In this document: piece after piece, positions 47,719 through 58,838 of the stretch
Position numbering within the stretch: position 1 is the first letter of the stretch
Layout of the letters: the number at the start of each line of letters is the position of its first letter
Assembly (NCBI GenBank): GCA_008638375.1
Contig: CM018046.1
Location: 47,351,626-47,415,625, forward strand
Direction: 5' to 3'
Source: Nyssa sinensis
Lineage: Eukaryota > Streptophyta > Magnoliopsida > Cornales > Nyssaceae
DNA: 64,000 nucleotides
Translations under genes and position numbers: made by a program
Notes under the pieces: generated by a model
Databases searched by the model: none
What the model saw: the letters and a program-made list of their open reading frames with translations, nothing else
Told to the model about the DNA's origin: nothing

Positions 47719-48379
47719 TTAATCAGGTTAATAGTTTTACCAGTGATGGGAATGAAATTATTCTGCCCTTAAATTCTTGAAATTTATACAGAATTTCATA
47801 AGAACAAATATACCAGATTTTTAGATATTTTCTAAAAAGAACAAAGAGCAACAATTTTCACAGGAACAATGATTTAGAACCATTTGTAGGGAAGCTATAA
47901 TGTTATGATTTGACTAATTGATAAAACTATTTTTAAAATTGTTTACAACATAACTAATAATTTGTATAACATCTAGCAGAAATCATTGCATCATAACATC
48001 ACCAAAAAAAGGAGGGGGGGCAAAAAATTAGTTGCCATCACTTCTATCATGAATGAAATTAACATTATTTTGGATATTGGGTCCTTAGATCAAGGAATTA
48101 ATATTAAGAATGATTTAGGCTAATTTTTTTTTTCCCCTTTTGTCTTCTTTAAAAAATAATTACACAACATCAGCTCGTTTTACACATTATAATAGTACAA
48201 GTGGAAATAGACATGATTACATTAATTGGTCTTACTTTGAAAAATTTATTGATGATTTAATAGTGCTTGAAATTGATTATGTTATTAGAGTAATCAATTA
48301 GTCATATTAAAAGTATTGTATGTATGCTAGGTTAGGGTTGCAGAATAGGGTTATATTATTGTATATGTTATAGCATATT
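47719..48379. repeat. Block shared with 14082-14360 and, more loosely, 33731-34100
   Basis: Continues the block interrupted by the LINE stack: 'ataccagatttttaga', 'tttcacaggaacaatgattt', 'atcattgcatcataac'. No coding content. Confidence 0.75.
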
Positions 48380-49060
48380 CTACCATGCGTAGCTTTCTAA
48401 AGAGACGTAAACTTTAGTGTATTGTCACTGGAGATATATAGAAGCACCCAAAGAGGACATACAATTAATGACGCAAGTTCATAAAAGGAAAATAGAATAT
48501 GTTATAGCATGCATATACAATAATGTAACTCTATTCTGCAACCTCTAACCCTAACTTAGCATATTTGCATCTAACACAATTTAGTCAGACACGTCGGCCT
48601 CGCCCAGCCACGTCGCTAGGGTAAGTCAGGACCGGTCTGACTAAACTGGTTCAGTCACTATTTTTCCAACAGTCGATTTACTGTCTTGTTGATCGATTTT
48701 TAGCTATTTTAGACCAATTTCTACCATTTTTTGGGCGTCTAGTTTTGATTTTGATTTTGAGGCCAATTTTGTAATATAGTGCCTCCAATATCTATTTTTC
48801 ACATATATTCACTATTTTTCAAAGGTTTATTTGCACTAATCATGGCCAAATCTGAAGCGGCTCAACCTATACTCTCTATTTTAGATGGAACAAATTATAA
48901 TCTTTAGGGCACATGCCATGCATAACTTTCTAAAGGTACATAGGCTTTTGCATATTGTCATTGGCACCCAAAGAGCACATACAAGGCAAGTTCAGAAATG
49001 GAAAATAGAATATGCCATAGCATATACAATAATGTAACCTTATTCTGCAACCCTAACGGT
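48380..49060 (+). pseudogene. Copia-type gag debris
   Basis: At 48843 a frame opens MAKSEAAQPILSILDGTNYN and, after a TAG and a one-base shift, continues AHAMHNFLKVHRLLHIV. A second scrap near 48384 reads MRSFLKRRKL, stop, CIVTGD. Both follow the N-terminal pattern of Ty1/copia Gag (LdGtNY.lW..aM.sFLKgrkLW.yvtGd). The upstream 48560-48840 sequence could be its leader. There is no polymerase nearby. Old and degraded. Confidence 0.6.
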
Positions 49061-49866
49061 AACCCGAACCTAGCATATATACATCTAACATTGATAAAGG
49101 CCATAACCCACAAGCCTCTTTACTCCATTACAAAATTGAGGACATTGTTTTTTAGAACATCTATTAGTTTGCAACACCAATTTCAAGTTGTCTCAATTTT
49201 AGTTTGTCTAACAGTTCCATGAGTATGACTGCCAAAATAATTTTGGAAGGTAGCCGCATGCAAGAATTTATTGTGGAAGATGTAATAGTATGAACGTAAA
49301 TATAGTGTTAGAAGCAATGTTATTTGAAATGTGGTTCACTATGATATGTAAAATTGGAACGAGACTTGTTATAAAAAGTGTTACGCTTAGATAGTAGGTT
49401 CCTTAGATTGTTTCTTTAGAATGAAATACGTTTATTTGCAACGTGAAATACTTTTGTTCTTATTTGTAACAATATTAAATTTTTTTGATAAATATTTGTA
49501 ATAATATTCTTAGGCTGGAACTATTCCTACTTCAAGATGCTATATTTTGATCATTTACACTCCTCTTTAATGTATCTATAGGTGGAGTGCATATAACACA
49601 TGTGGGAGCGGGAAATGCTACCCCCATTCATATATATATATATATATATATCATGTATTTTTTTTTATTTGTTACATGATTTTTTGGAGACTTTTAATAT
49701 TTTATAGTGAAATGTTAAATTTTGTATTGAAAATCATGATTGATCCATGAGGTGTAGTCCAATACGTAAATTGTTGGAGGGAGCGAATTGTCATAACTGT
49801 AGTTAGAAGTGCTTTAGCACAATCGAAAATGAACAATCAAATTGTTATTATCATGCTAAAGCATTC
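49061..49866. repeat. Duplicated block, 3' side of OMT copy 3
   Basis: 49200-49300 and 49795-49866 align with 34880-35030 beside OMT copy 2. Between them lie a (TA)n run (49629-49651) and a relative of the repeat at 1425-1815. No gene. Confidence 0.6.
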
Positions 49867-51283
49867 ATCAGTTTGATATCAATATTGAAGTGGTATTAGG
49901 CCCTTTTCATATTGTTAATATAAAGGACCCATGTTGGGCCTTTGCTCCTGGTTTTATTCCAAACGAAAAGGAATGTTTAGGGGATCTTGACTCCTTTGGG
50001 GATAAAAGTTTCATATCAATGGGGAGGGAAGATCTTGATGCGAGCACCCCATCTTTTACTAATTAATTGAGATCTAATACAAATAGGTGTACGAAGAAGA
50101 CCAAAATGAGGAGGAAGAAAGCAATCTCAAAAAACAATGATGTCGGGATGGTTAGAAGGTCGAATCCAGTGGAGGGTGGTGAGAAGATTGTATTCAGAAG
50201 GGGCGTTGTCTGGTGAGAAAAAGAATTAGAATGTCATCTTTAGAGTAGCTGTTGCGTCTATTTTGCTTTCACTATCTTCAGTTTCGGAGGCTGGTAGAAG
50301 AAAAAGAGTTTTGTCTGAAGTCTAAGCAGTGTGGGCTGTTGGCAAAGGTCTGAGTCTTGATTACGGCAGCAATGATGAAGAGATTTTTAGTAGATTAATT
50401 GAGGTGGGCGAAGAAGATGATAGACGGTTTGCTCAAGAGTTGGGGCATAATCTACCGGAAGTTCCTAATTCCTTGGGTGATTGGGTGGGCGATTCTCTTC
50501 TTTCTTTGAAGTTTCTTTTTTGGAATGCTAGTCATTTGTTTGGGTTTGTTGGAAATTAGGGGTAGGTTTTTATTGTTGGAAATTGGGAGGCGTCCCTTCG
50601 TTGTCTCACTTTTTAAGTGAGAGTTTTGGATGCCTATCTTGAAGGGTTATTGATCTTGGGCTGTTTTTTGGTAGCTTGTATTTGCGGTTGTTTATGCCAT
50701 GTTGTTAGGATGGCTGGTTTCCTACGTGTTTTGGTTGTGTTTTGGCTCCTTGTTTTTTTTTTTGGATCAATGAACAAGAGCTGTATTATTGATGAAACTA
50801 GAATGTACAAGGCGTACATATAAAAAAAACATCAATAAAAAAGGAATGCAAAATGCATCATGACTTCTAAGCTTCATCCTAACAAAGTTGGTACCAAGCA
50901 AGGAGCTAATCGCCTAACACTACCAATGCTGAGTAGCCTGAATAGATTATAAAAAACCCTGACTCAAAGAACTCCCAATACACTTTGCTGTTGAAATAAG
51001 AATTGTTGTTTAGAATACTTTTTCATACATTTATCCAGCATGACCCATGCATGAAGCCTTGCCAATCATTTTCTTTCTCTTCTCTTGTTTTTTGGCTGTT
51101 TGCTTGTTGTGGCTTTGCTTCTTGCCTCATGCCAGCTTGGTTGGGTTAAAGTTAGTTAGCTTTGTTGCTTCTTGCTCTCGGCCGCTTATTGGTTTGGTGT
51201 ATTCAGGTGTATCTCTTTTACTTCCTTGTTTATAATAATAAGATTTATTCTTCTTTGTTGAGAAAAAAATAAAATAAATTGTG
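49867..51283 (+). mobile_element. LINE relic with ORF1 tail and 3' UTR but no ORF2
   Basis: Bordered by gcattc (49861-49866 and 51284-51289), at a point where the block beside OMT copy 2 is uninterrupted. Around 50329-50440 the frame reads WAVGKGLSLDYGS, then EEIFSRLIEVGEEDDRRFAQ, which follows the ORF1 C-terminus of the full LINE (LGKALGLVF ... INRIVELEEKERR). No endonuclease or reverse transcriptase follows; the sequence passes straight to a T/G-rich 3' UTR ending 'ttctttgttgagaaaaaaataaaataaa'. It was either internally deleted or copied from an ORF2-less RNA. A further LINE tail is nested at 50751-51008. Confidence 0.62.
50751..51008 (-). mobile_element. Short LINE 3' end nested in the relic
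   Basis: Poly(T) at 50752-50763 followed by 'ggatcaatgaacaagagc' and 'gtattattgatgaaac', the usual plant LINE 3' terminus on the minus strand. The right boundary is estimated. 'ccttg' before the poly(T) and at 51057-51061 might be the target duplication, which would extend the piece to about 51056. Confidence 0.55.
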
Positions 51284-51317
51284 GCATTCTCTCTCTCTCT
51301 CTCTACACATACACTGT

Positions 51318-51326
51318 CACTAATAA

Positions 51327-51357
<31 letters not shown>
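51318..51357. repeat. (TAA)n microsatellite
   Basis: About 12 TAA units in the 3' flank of OMT copy 3. The matching position beside OMT copy 2 lacks it. Confidence 0.85.
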
Positions 51358-51362
<5 letters not shown>

Positions 51363-51670
51363 AAAGATCAATGTAACAATTTAATAGTAAACGTCTCCAC
51401 ATTTAGATTTCAAACCGTATTACAAAACATTCAAACAAGTACAGTACCAACATAAAATATTGCAAAACACTGCTAAAATGCTTTTTCAAGGATGAGTATT
51501 ATTTTATGAACCAAATTCTTATGCCTAACTAGATCTATGCGCAAATGAAGAGAGAGTCATCAATTGGTATCACATAAGTTATTATTTAAAAAATAATCTC
51601 ATCAATCAATGACTTCTTCTCATTTTGGGCATGGATTTGAACATAGAATTTGGACGACAAAACATTATGT

Positions 51671-52913
51671 TCAAGGATAAACCTCAATGAGAGTCCTTAA
51701 ACCCATTATGGGGGTTATCTTATAGTCACTGAAACCAGCATCCAAGAAGAGCTCCTTCCATTCTTTCTCGCTTCTTTCTCTGCCAGTGGCTAAAACCATC
51801 ATCAACATATCGAAGAAGAGTTGGGTTTCAATCGACTCATCGTCATCTATTTTGTTCTCCATCATATCATCTCTATGATAATCACCTTACCCCCTCTTGT
51901 CCTTGCTTGGAATTGCCTCCCTGCATCGCTTCAATATCTTCACGCTTTCTTCATCATTCCAGTCATGTAGTATCCACTGTTTGTCATTGGCAATCCAATT
52001 AAAAGTTTGTAAGGAACCGTCACACTACATCTAATAATAACGTGAATTGATTGTGTTACTAAGATAATTACTCTAGATTCATATAAACATATATACAGTG
52101 AAAAATCCATAACATAAAAATTACAATTCCCTATATACCTTGAGTAAAATTGCATCTGCATGAGGAATTGCCTCAAACATGTCCCCTCCAAGAAAGTTCA
52201 AGTTTTTGCTCCCTTGCAAGTTAGAAACCACATGTGGGAGATCAAACACTGTGCACTTCAAGTGTGGGAACGCGTCAGCAACTGCCTTTCGCCACAGTTC
52301 CAGTGCCACCCCCAACATCGACCAGTGAATTCAATCCTTCAAATACTCCTTTACACTCTTGAGTCAACACCCCGGCGATCAACCGGGCATCGCTAGCCAT
52401 GGCCTCATTAAAGAAATTATTTAGCATGGGTTCATGGCCAGCTTTTTCCCAAAATGTCTCCCCAGTAGAAGTATGAAAAGCGGTGGGATCCTCATTTTGA
52501 AACCAGGTGCTCACAAAGTGCCACGGCGTTACCAAAATTGGATCAAGCATGGCAAGTAAGAATGGTGATGCACTCATAGGGTTGTCTTTTAAGAGAAGCC
52601 GGGAAGCAGGTGTGAGTGAATACTCAACTTCTTGCTCATTTTCATGAGCTTTTTGTTGAACAAAGAAGCCAGAATGAACTAAGATGCGCATAAGGCGGTA
52701 GATACAAGAGGATTTTGTTGGGTTAATTGGGAGAGCTGCGAGCAGCTTAGAAAGGGTCATGGGTTGGCCATGGTTGTGGATGATATCTGGTATGCCAAGT
52801 TCAATTGCACACTTGAGTGATGCAGAGTTTATGAAGTTGAATGTTTGGTTCCATATATGAGCTTGAGCCTGAAGTAGCTCGGTAGCTTTTTCCTCTCCAT
52901 TAGCCAGAGCCAT
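51671..52913 (-). pseudogene. Plant O-methyltransferase copy 3, frame broken by small insertions
   Basis: Exon 1 is 52913-52139 and exon 2 is 51976-51671; the 162-bp intron has GT and CAG ends. Exon 1 is almost the same as copy 2 (MALANGEE..., [38 protein letters not shown]). One extra base near 52286-52289 (T on the plus strand) shifts the frame just after GGGTGTVAK. Exon 2 keeps [17 protein letters not shown] and LIEVYP, but has one extra base near 51896 and two near 51866-51872. These together restore frame but leave a TAA between them, where copy 2 reads the GGKLIIID segment. No deletion breaks the frame. If the insertions are sequencing errors this would be a second intact enzyme; as read it is not functional. 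Confidence 0.88.
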
Positions 52914-53440
52914 CTTGAATCTGTTTTCAAGCTTCCTTACTCTTCACCGAAAACCTCACAACCTACGATTATTCTTAAATACACAGACCTAATTGTACGG
53001 AGATAGAATACAACTTCAAATTGTTTACTTAAATGTGGTTGCTAATTACCTTTATAATGTGCCCATAAATAAAATGTGTTTGATTAATCCCCACTTTTTA
53101 TATGTTTGCTGTTTACTTCATGACCTGAAAAGCTACTGTTATTCTCCTCAATACTTTACCTAATTAAAAAAGTATTACCAGAGTGATTAGACTAAAGTGT
53201 TTGATTAATGCAACTTTTTATATATTTATCCCCATGAGATAATATGTTCAATAAGATAATAAAAAAAATCTGATTATTTTTTGTGTTTATATATAAAAAA
53301 AACAGGACTTTTGCTGCACATGCACGAGAGATCATCACAAATTCTTGACTAGTTGTGTTACAATATTATCACCACATGTAAATAAGTTAATTAAATTTTA
53401 AAATTATTATTTATGATGCTTGAAAATACTAAAATTATTT
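52914..53440. other. Upstream flank of OMT copy 3
   Basis: Weak TATA-like 'gtatttaag' on the minus strand near 52975, about 60 bases upstream of the ATG. Otherwise AT-rich with no recognised feature. Confidence 0.4.
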
Positions 53441-54829
53441 ATGATGCTACTTATTTATGTTGCACAAATTACGTTACATTTTTATCACTTATAAGTAATT
53501 TTTACGACACATTTTCTTTGTTTTAACAACATTATGTACTATTACAATTGCTTCACTTTTGTGAAATGTTCTTGTCTTGGGGTAATTGACTACTAACAAT
53601 ACTTATGATCCTAAACATGTCCCAAACTTTTGTTTGAGCACTTGTCTTTTGTCCAAATTCAATTTCGATTCATCTTTTAAACAAGTCGATCTCAAGTTGA
53701 AAATTAGACCAATTAATTAAACGTGTCTGAGTCTAAGTCACAAAAAGGCTTGGCTCCACCCTAAGATTTCTGTCATCAATTCTCATTCTTAAACCTCAAG
53801 TCTCGGCACTCACCCTTCACAACCAATGACGGTGTGACACCTCTGCGATGGCTCCGCCTCCCTCATCATCACAAAAATATTACTACTATTTTTTAATACC
53901 ACCGACAGTCCTTTATGAGTACCATTGCTCCCAGAGTCACTTAACCGGGGTGTCCACCACGTTAACCCGGGGCAATGCTCCTGAATTTTTTTATATTTTG
54001 ATTTTTTCTATCTCATATTAAAATTGGAGGCGCAGACTTTATAGATAAAATAAAAAACTAGAGACAGATGATATGGAATAATTTAACATGCCCCTTACAG
54101 CACATTGCCCGTAGAGGAAGACCAAGTGATGCTACTTATTTATGATGCTACTTATTTATGTTGCAAATTACGTTACATTTTTATCACTTATAACTAATTT
54201 TTACAACGCATTTTCTTTGTTTTAACAACATTATGTACTATTACAATTGCTTCGCTATTGTGAAATGTTTTTGTCTTGGGGTAATTGACTACTAACAATA
54301 CTTATGATCCTCAACATGTCCCAAACTTCTGTTTGAGCACTTGTCTTTTGTCCAAATTCAATTTCAATTCATCTTTTAAACAAGTCAATCTCAAGTTGAA
54401 AATTAGACCAATTTATTAAACGTGTCTGAGTCTAAGTCACAAAAAGGCTTGGCTCCACCCTAAGATTTCTGTCATCAATTCTCATTCTTAAACCTCAAGT
54501 CTCGGCACTCACCCTTCACAACCAATGACGGTGTGACACCTCTGCGATGGCTCCGCCTCCCTCATCATCACAAAAATATTACTACTATTTTTTAATACCA
54601 CCGACAGTCCTTTATGAGTACCATTGCTCCCAGAGTCACTTAAGCGGGGTGTCCACCACGTTAACCCGGGCCAATGCTCCTGAATTTTTTTATATTTTGA
54701 TTTTTCTATCTCATATTAAAATTGGAGGCGCAGACTTTATAGATAAAATAGAAAACTAGAGACAGATGATATGGAATAATTTAACATGCCCCTTACAGCA
54801 CATTGCCCGTAGAGGGAGGCCAAGTGAGC
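53441..54829 (+). repeat. Tandem direct duplication, period about 701 bp
   Basis: 53441-54127 and 54142-54829 are nearly identical, both opening 'atgatgctacttatttatg' and ending near 'cccgtagagg'. Each unit ends in a shortened, decayed LTR of the TRIM-like element next door (54018-54089 and 54717-54787: 'attggaggcgcagac', 'agataaaata', 'aacatgcccc'). An open frame in the second unit (54547-54759) is T/A-rich and not recognised. Confidence 0.9.
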
Positions 54830-54885
54830 GCGCTCCGACTCTTCTAGCCTAAAATTAGGCTCTGATTTGGCTCTGATATCCATAT

Positions 54886-55223
54886 TGAAATTGGAAGCGC
54901 AAGTCCATTCAGCTCCTTAAAACTCAGGTGTTAAGGAGAGGGAGAGATGACCCTTATATATAGACCAGAAGAGTTAGAGACGAGCGATGTGGGACAATCC
55001 AACACGCCCTCTGGACTACATTGCTCGCAGGAGGGAAACCAGGTGAGCAGCCCCGACTCCTCTAGCTCAAGGTTGGATCTCTGACCTGAACTCTGATACC
55101 ATTTTGAAATTGGGAAGCGCAGCCTATTCATCTCCTTAAAATCCAGGTGTTAAGGAGAGGGAGAAAGAATCCTTATATATAGACCAGAGGAGTTAGATAC
55201 AGGCGATGTGGGACAATCCAACA
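54886..55223 (-). mobile_element. TRIM-like element with 119-bp LTRs
   Basis: Two direct repeats, 54886-55004 and 55105-55223, each 119 bp, starting TGTTGGATTGTCCCAC on the minus strand. Just inside the 5' LTR on that strand is TGGTATCAGAG (55101-55091), an exact match to the initiator-Met primer-binding start. The interior is only about 100 bp. A second primer-site-like 'ctctgatatcca' at 54871-54882 outside the left LTR and the LTR remnants at 54717 and 54018 show that this was a tandem LTR-interior array. No coding capacity, so it depends on other elements. Confidence 0.75.
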
Positions 55224-55591
55224 CCCATTCCTCAATTTTTGTTTTTAGATTTTCACAAAATATCTTCTCAAATTTATTTTTTGCATTCTTGTTCTCTTAT
55301 GTCCAACATCTCTGAATTTGTCACTTACGATATCATAAATTTTTTTGCTATCTTCACCACCTTCAAGCAAGAACCCACTCTCTCTCTCTCTCACTCATAG
55401 TAGAACCCCTTCTCATCACTTTTCAAACAATTGAAGCTCATCTCAATCTCTCACGATTCCATCACTCAAGTGAGAATTTTTTTATTTTTTTTTAAATTTT
55501 CTTCCTCATCTATCTACTATCCAGAGTCCATTTTTATTTAATTTTTTTGTTAGAATTTTTGGGAGAAAATCATTTGCACGGACCTTTCTCT
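55224..55591. other. Short spacer, no recognised feature
   Basis: T-rich with a short CT run at 55379-55392. Confidence 0.4.
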
Positions 55592-55767
55592 CGTGTTTTT
55601 CATGGCTTGACTTGTGATTGACCACATACTAGGAAATTGTTTGTTTTCTCTTTCTCGTGTTTTTCATCACTTGACTTGTGACTGACCACATACTAGGAAA
55701 TTGTTTGTTTTTTGAATTGGGCATTTGATTATGTGTGATTTGAAGGTGGCTCGTCGTGTCCGAAAAG

Positions 55768-55801
<34 letters not shown>

Positions 55802-56701
55802 GTGTTTTTCATGGCTTAACTTGTGACTGATCACACATTACGGAACAATTTATTTTTTAAATTGGACGTTCGATTATGTGTGATTTGAAGGTGGCTCGTC
55901 ATTTCCAAAAGGCACTCTCTCTCTCTCGTGTTTTTCATGGCTTAACTTGTGACTGATCACACATTACGGAACAAGTTATTTTTTAAATTGGATGTTTGAT
56001 TATGTGTGATTTGAAGGTGGCTTGTCGTTTCCAAAAGGCACTCTTTCTCTCTCTCTCTCGTGTTTTTCATGGCTTAACTTGTGACTGATCACAGATTACG
56101 GAACAATTTATTTTTTAAATTGGACGTTTGATTATGTGTGATTTGAAGGTGGCTCGTCGTTTCCGAAAAGGCGCTCTCTCTCTCTCTCTCTCGTGTTTTT
56201 CATGGCTTAACTTGTGACTGATCACACATTACGGAACAATTTATTTTTTAAATTGGATGTTTGATTATGTGTGATTTGAAGGTGGCTCGTCGTTTCTGAA
56301 AAGGACGCTTTCTGTCTCTCTCTCTCTCTCTCGTGTTTTTCATGGCTTAACTTGTTACTGATCACACATTACAGAACAATTTATTTTTTAAATTGGACAG
56401 TTCGATTATGTGTGATTTGAAGGTGGCTCGTCGTTTCCAAAAGGCGCTCTCTCTCTCTCGTGTTTTTCATGGCTTAACTTGTGACTGATCACACATTACG
56501 GAACCATTTATTTTTTAAATTGGACGTTTGATTATGTGTGATTTGAAGGTGGCTCGTCGTTTCCGAAAAGGCGCTCTCTCTCTCTCTCTTGTGTTTTTCA
56601 TGGCTTAACTTGTGACAGATCACACATTACGGAACAATTTATTTTTTAAATTGGACGTTTGATTATGTGTGATTTGAAGGTGACTCGTCGTTTCCGAAAA
56701 G

Positions 56702-56736
<35 letters not shown>

Positions 56737-56880
56737 TTTTTCATGGCTTAACTTGTTACTGATCACACATTACAGCAATAATTTATTTTTTAAATTGGAC
56801 GTTTGATTATGTGTGATTTAAAAGTGACTCGTTGAATCAGAAAAGGTAAAATGACACTTTGTGCGTTTTTGGCCACTATT
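55592..56880 (+). repeat. Minisatellite array, ten units with variable CT tracts
   Basis: 'cgtgtttttcatggctt' or a variant starts units at 55592, 55656, 55801, 55927, 56059, 56192, 56332, 56459, 56590 and 56733. Spacing is 126-145 bases except for a 64-base first unit. Each carries 'tgactgatcacacattacgg', 'aattggacgtttgattatgt' and 'gatttgaaggtggctcgtcg', then a CT run of differing length, which explains most of the spacing differences. Only one unit's worth exists in the related sequence at 14760-14850, so the expansion happened here. Confidence 0.92.
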
Positions 56881-58031
56881 TTTCTGACACTTCTTGTGTG
56901 GCAGTATATTTTTTATTTTTTCTCTGGACATCTTTTCTGAAGTTTGGGTTAGAGCCCTCTTTTTGGCCAATTTTCCTTGGCTTTTACCAAAAGTGTGGGC
57001 AGTTCTTTGTGTTAGCAATTATTCTCTTTACACCTAATTTTATTGATATTTGTTGAGTTGTATATCTTATACTTTGTTTTTATTAATAATATTTATATTT
57101 TTTTTTGCTGATAAAAAGAAAAAAGAATAATTTGAAAATCTTTTGTAATGTCAATAATAAACTAATCTAATAAACTTTTTTCTAATTCCAATGAACTTTT
57201 TTTCTGGATGGACTCTTTGAAAGAACAAATGGGACGACACTTTGGCGAGAAGGAGCAATGAAAACTTATATGATTAGACTATTAAATCATATAAGTTACA
57301 TATAGCCAGTGGCACTCAAGAGGGTCTCTTTCTAAAATCTGAAAGTAGGGGTCTCTTGTAGGCTTAAAGATAGAGAGTTGTAAAGTCTTATTCATGTGTG
57401 ATATTTTCGAGAAAAACAATGAGCCAAATGAGTGTGATTTGGAAACAAACTTATTCCCATATTTTTGTATTGTATTTTATGAACAATTTGATAAAAAGAC
57501 TTTGGCCACCTGTTTTATGAGAGCGTGTTTAGCAGGAGGAGACATTTATTATGAGCTTACTGAGTTATATATTGAAGTTGTTAGTGATCGACAATTTTTG
57601 CATGTAAGGAAACATACAATTTATGACTAACACCTAGCGTATCTCTCACCAATTCACAAATATATTTTCTACTTCTATATTTGTTCTAATTTTGTTTAAT
57701 TTGTCTCATTCATTTTTTTAATGTAAAACAAGAGACGAAGGCTTTTAAAGTACAATATGAACGTTTCAAGTCTCATTTTAAGAAAAAATATTAATAGACA
57801 TAGACAGTCACGTTTTTAGGAACGAAGATTCTATCTTGACCCTAATCAGCAAGACGGACAATACTCGTGTCTTTATCATAACCGAAGCTGCCATGGAATC
57901 AAACAACTTCGTTTAAGGCCTTCAATTTCATTTTTTTGTCATTTATAATCATTTTTATTTTCGTAATTATTTTGTTTAGGAAAGTCTGAAATTAACTTTT
58001 ACTTGCGGCTATAGTTTCCTACTATGATAAT
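56881..58031 (+). repeat. Repeat collinear with 14860-16410
   Basis: Shares 'tttttggccactatttttc', 'gatggactctttgaaag', 'aaaacttatatgattagact', 'ggtctctttctaaaatctga' and 'cgtttttaggaacgaagat' with the 14.9-16.4 kb region, but has one copy of the unit that is tandemly repeated there. It ends where the Tat-type LTR inserts, after 'cctactatgataa', matching 'cctacaatgataa' at 16404. A 78-codon frame at 57394-57630 is unrecognised. Confidence 0.75.
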
Positions 58032-58614
58032 TGATACGCCATAAAGTGACAGACCAGTCCCCGCACGACACGTGTACGCACAGAACAGACAGAACCGTGC
58101 ACCCAGAGCAAGCTTTACCCACATGGGTTCTAGAGCTTTTCAACTTGGAACCCCGCGCAGCCCTCAGGCTCACCTTCACCTCAGAGGGTACCGAGCACAT
58201 GTGCAAGTGAATCCCGAACTGATTTCGCCTTAAGTGCCCTATCGAGCTGAAGATAAGGAAACTATTGTGCGGCAAGAAAACTTCCATTCCTAGACAACTT
58301 CCACTTCCTATGGAGTGCAGTGTTCTACATGGTAACTATCATTCTTTGATGACAATCAAATCCCTATTTTCACGAGGTTGAATCCTAATCAACATAGGAG
58401 AATCCGAAAGCCTATAAATTGGACCCTAAGGTACGCAATTTCAATTACAATCATTCAATTACTTTTACTTTCAGTCTTTCATTACAGTTTTTCTGACTTA
58501 AACATCGTAGTGGTTACCTACCGGAACTAAACCGGTGGCCCTCTGATCACTTTCTTTGAGTGTTTAACAAGCGACAGAGAGTGGAGCCTCTGCCGATAAG
58601 AAAGTGCAGCATCA
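58032..58614 (+). repeat. 5' LTR of the Tat-type Ty3/gypsy element
   Basis: 583 bp, TGATACGCCATA ... GTGCAGCATCA, collinear with the solo LTR at 28162-28747. TATA-like 'gcctataaat' at about 58411. The primer-binding site follows three bases later. Confidence 0.88.
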
Positions 58615-58617
58615 GTT

Positions 58618-58633
58618 TGGCGCCGTCTATGGG
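58618..58633 (+). other. Primer-binding site, tRNA-Asp type
   Basis: TGGCGCCGTCTATGGG. The first nine bases match the site complementary to the 3' end of plant tRNA-Asp (TGGCGCCGTTGCCGGG), used by many Ty3/gypsy elements. Confidence 0.7.
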
Positions 58634-58838
58634 AAACGAGAAATCATTTCTTGCTAAAGTTATTTTCTCTGCAAACGAACTCATTGTCTTTCTCACTGAA
58701 GGACCATGGCTCCCTAATCTTCGTCCAAAGAAGAACTCTCAAAACCCTTCAAACCGACAACCCGCCGGAAAAGGAAGGAGACAAGCATCTGATCCCATGC
58801 AGCAGCAACTCGATTGAGTTCAGCGACAAACTAACCTG

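Noticed and set aside
55592..56880. CRISPR-like array
   Set aside because: Units are directly adjacent copies of a 130-bp repeat with CT runs, not short repeats with unique spacers, in a plant genome.
57394..57630. 78-codon frame as a gene
   Set aside because: No recognised motif. It lies within the composite repeat shared with 15-16 kb and is not open there.
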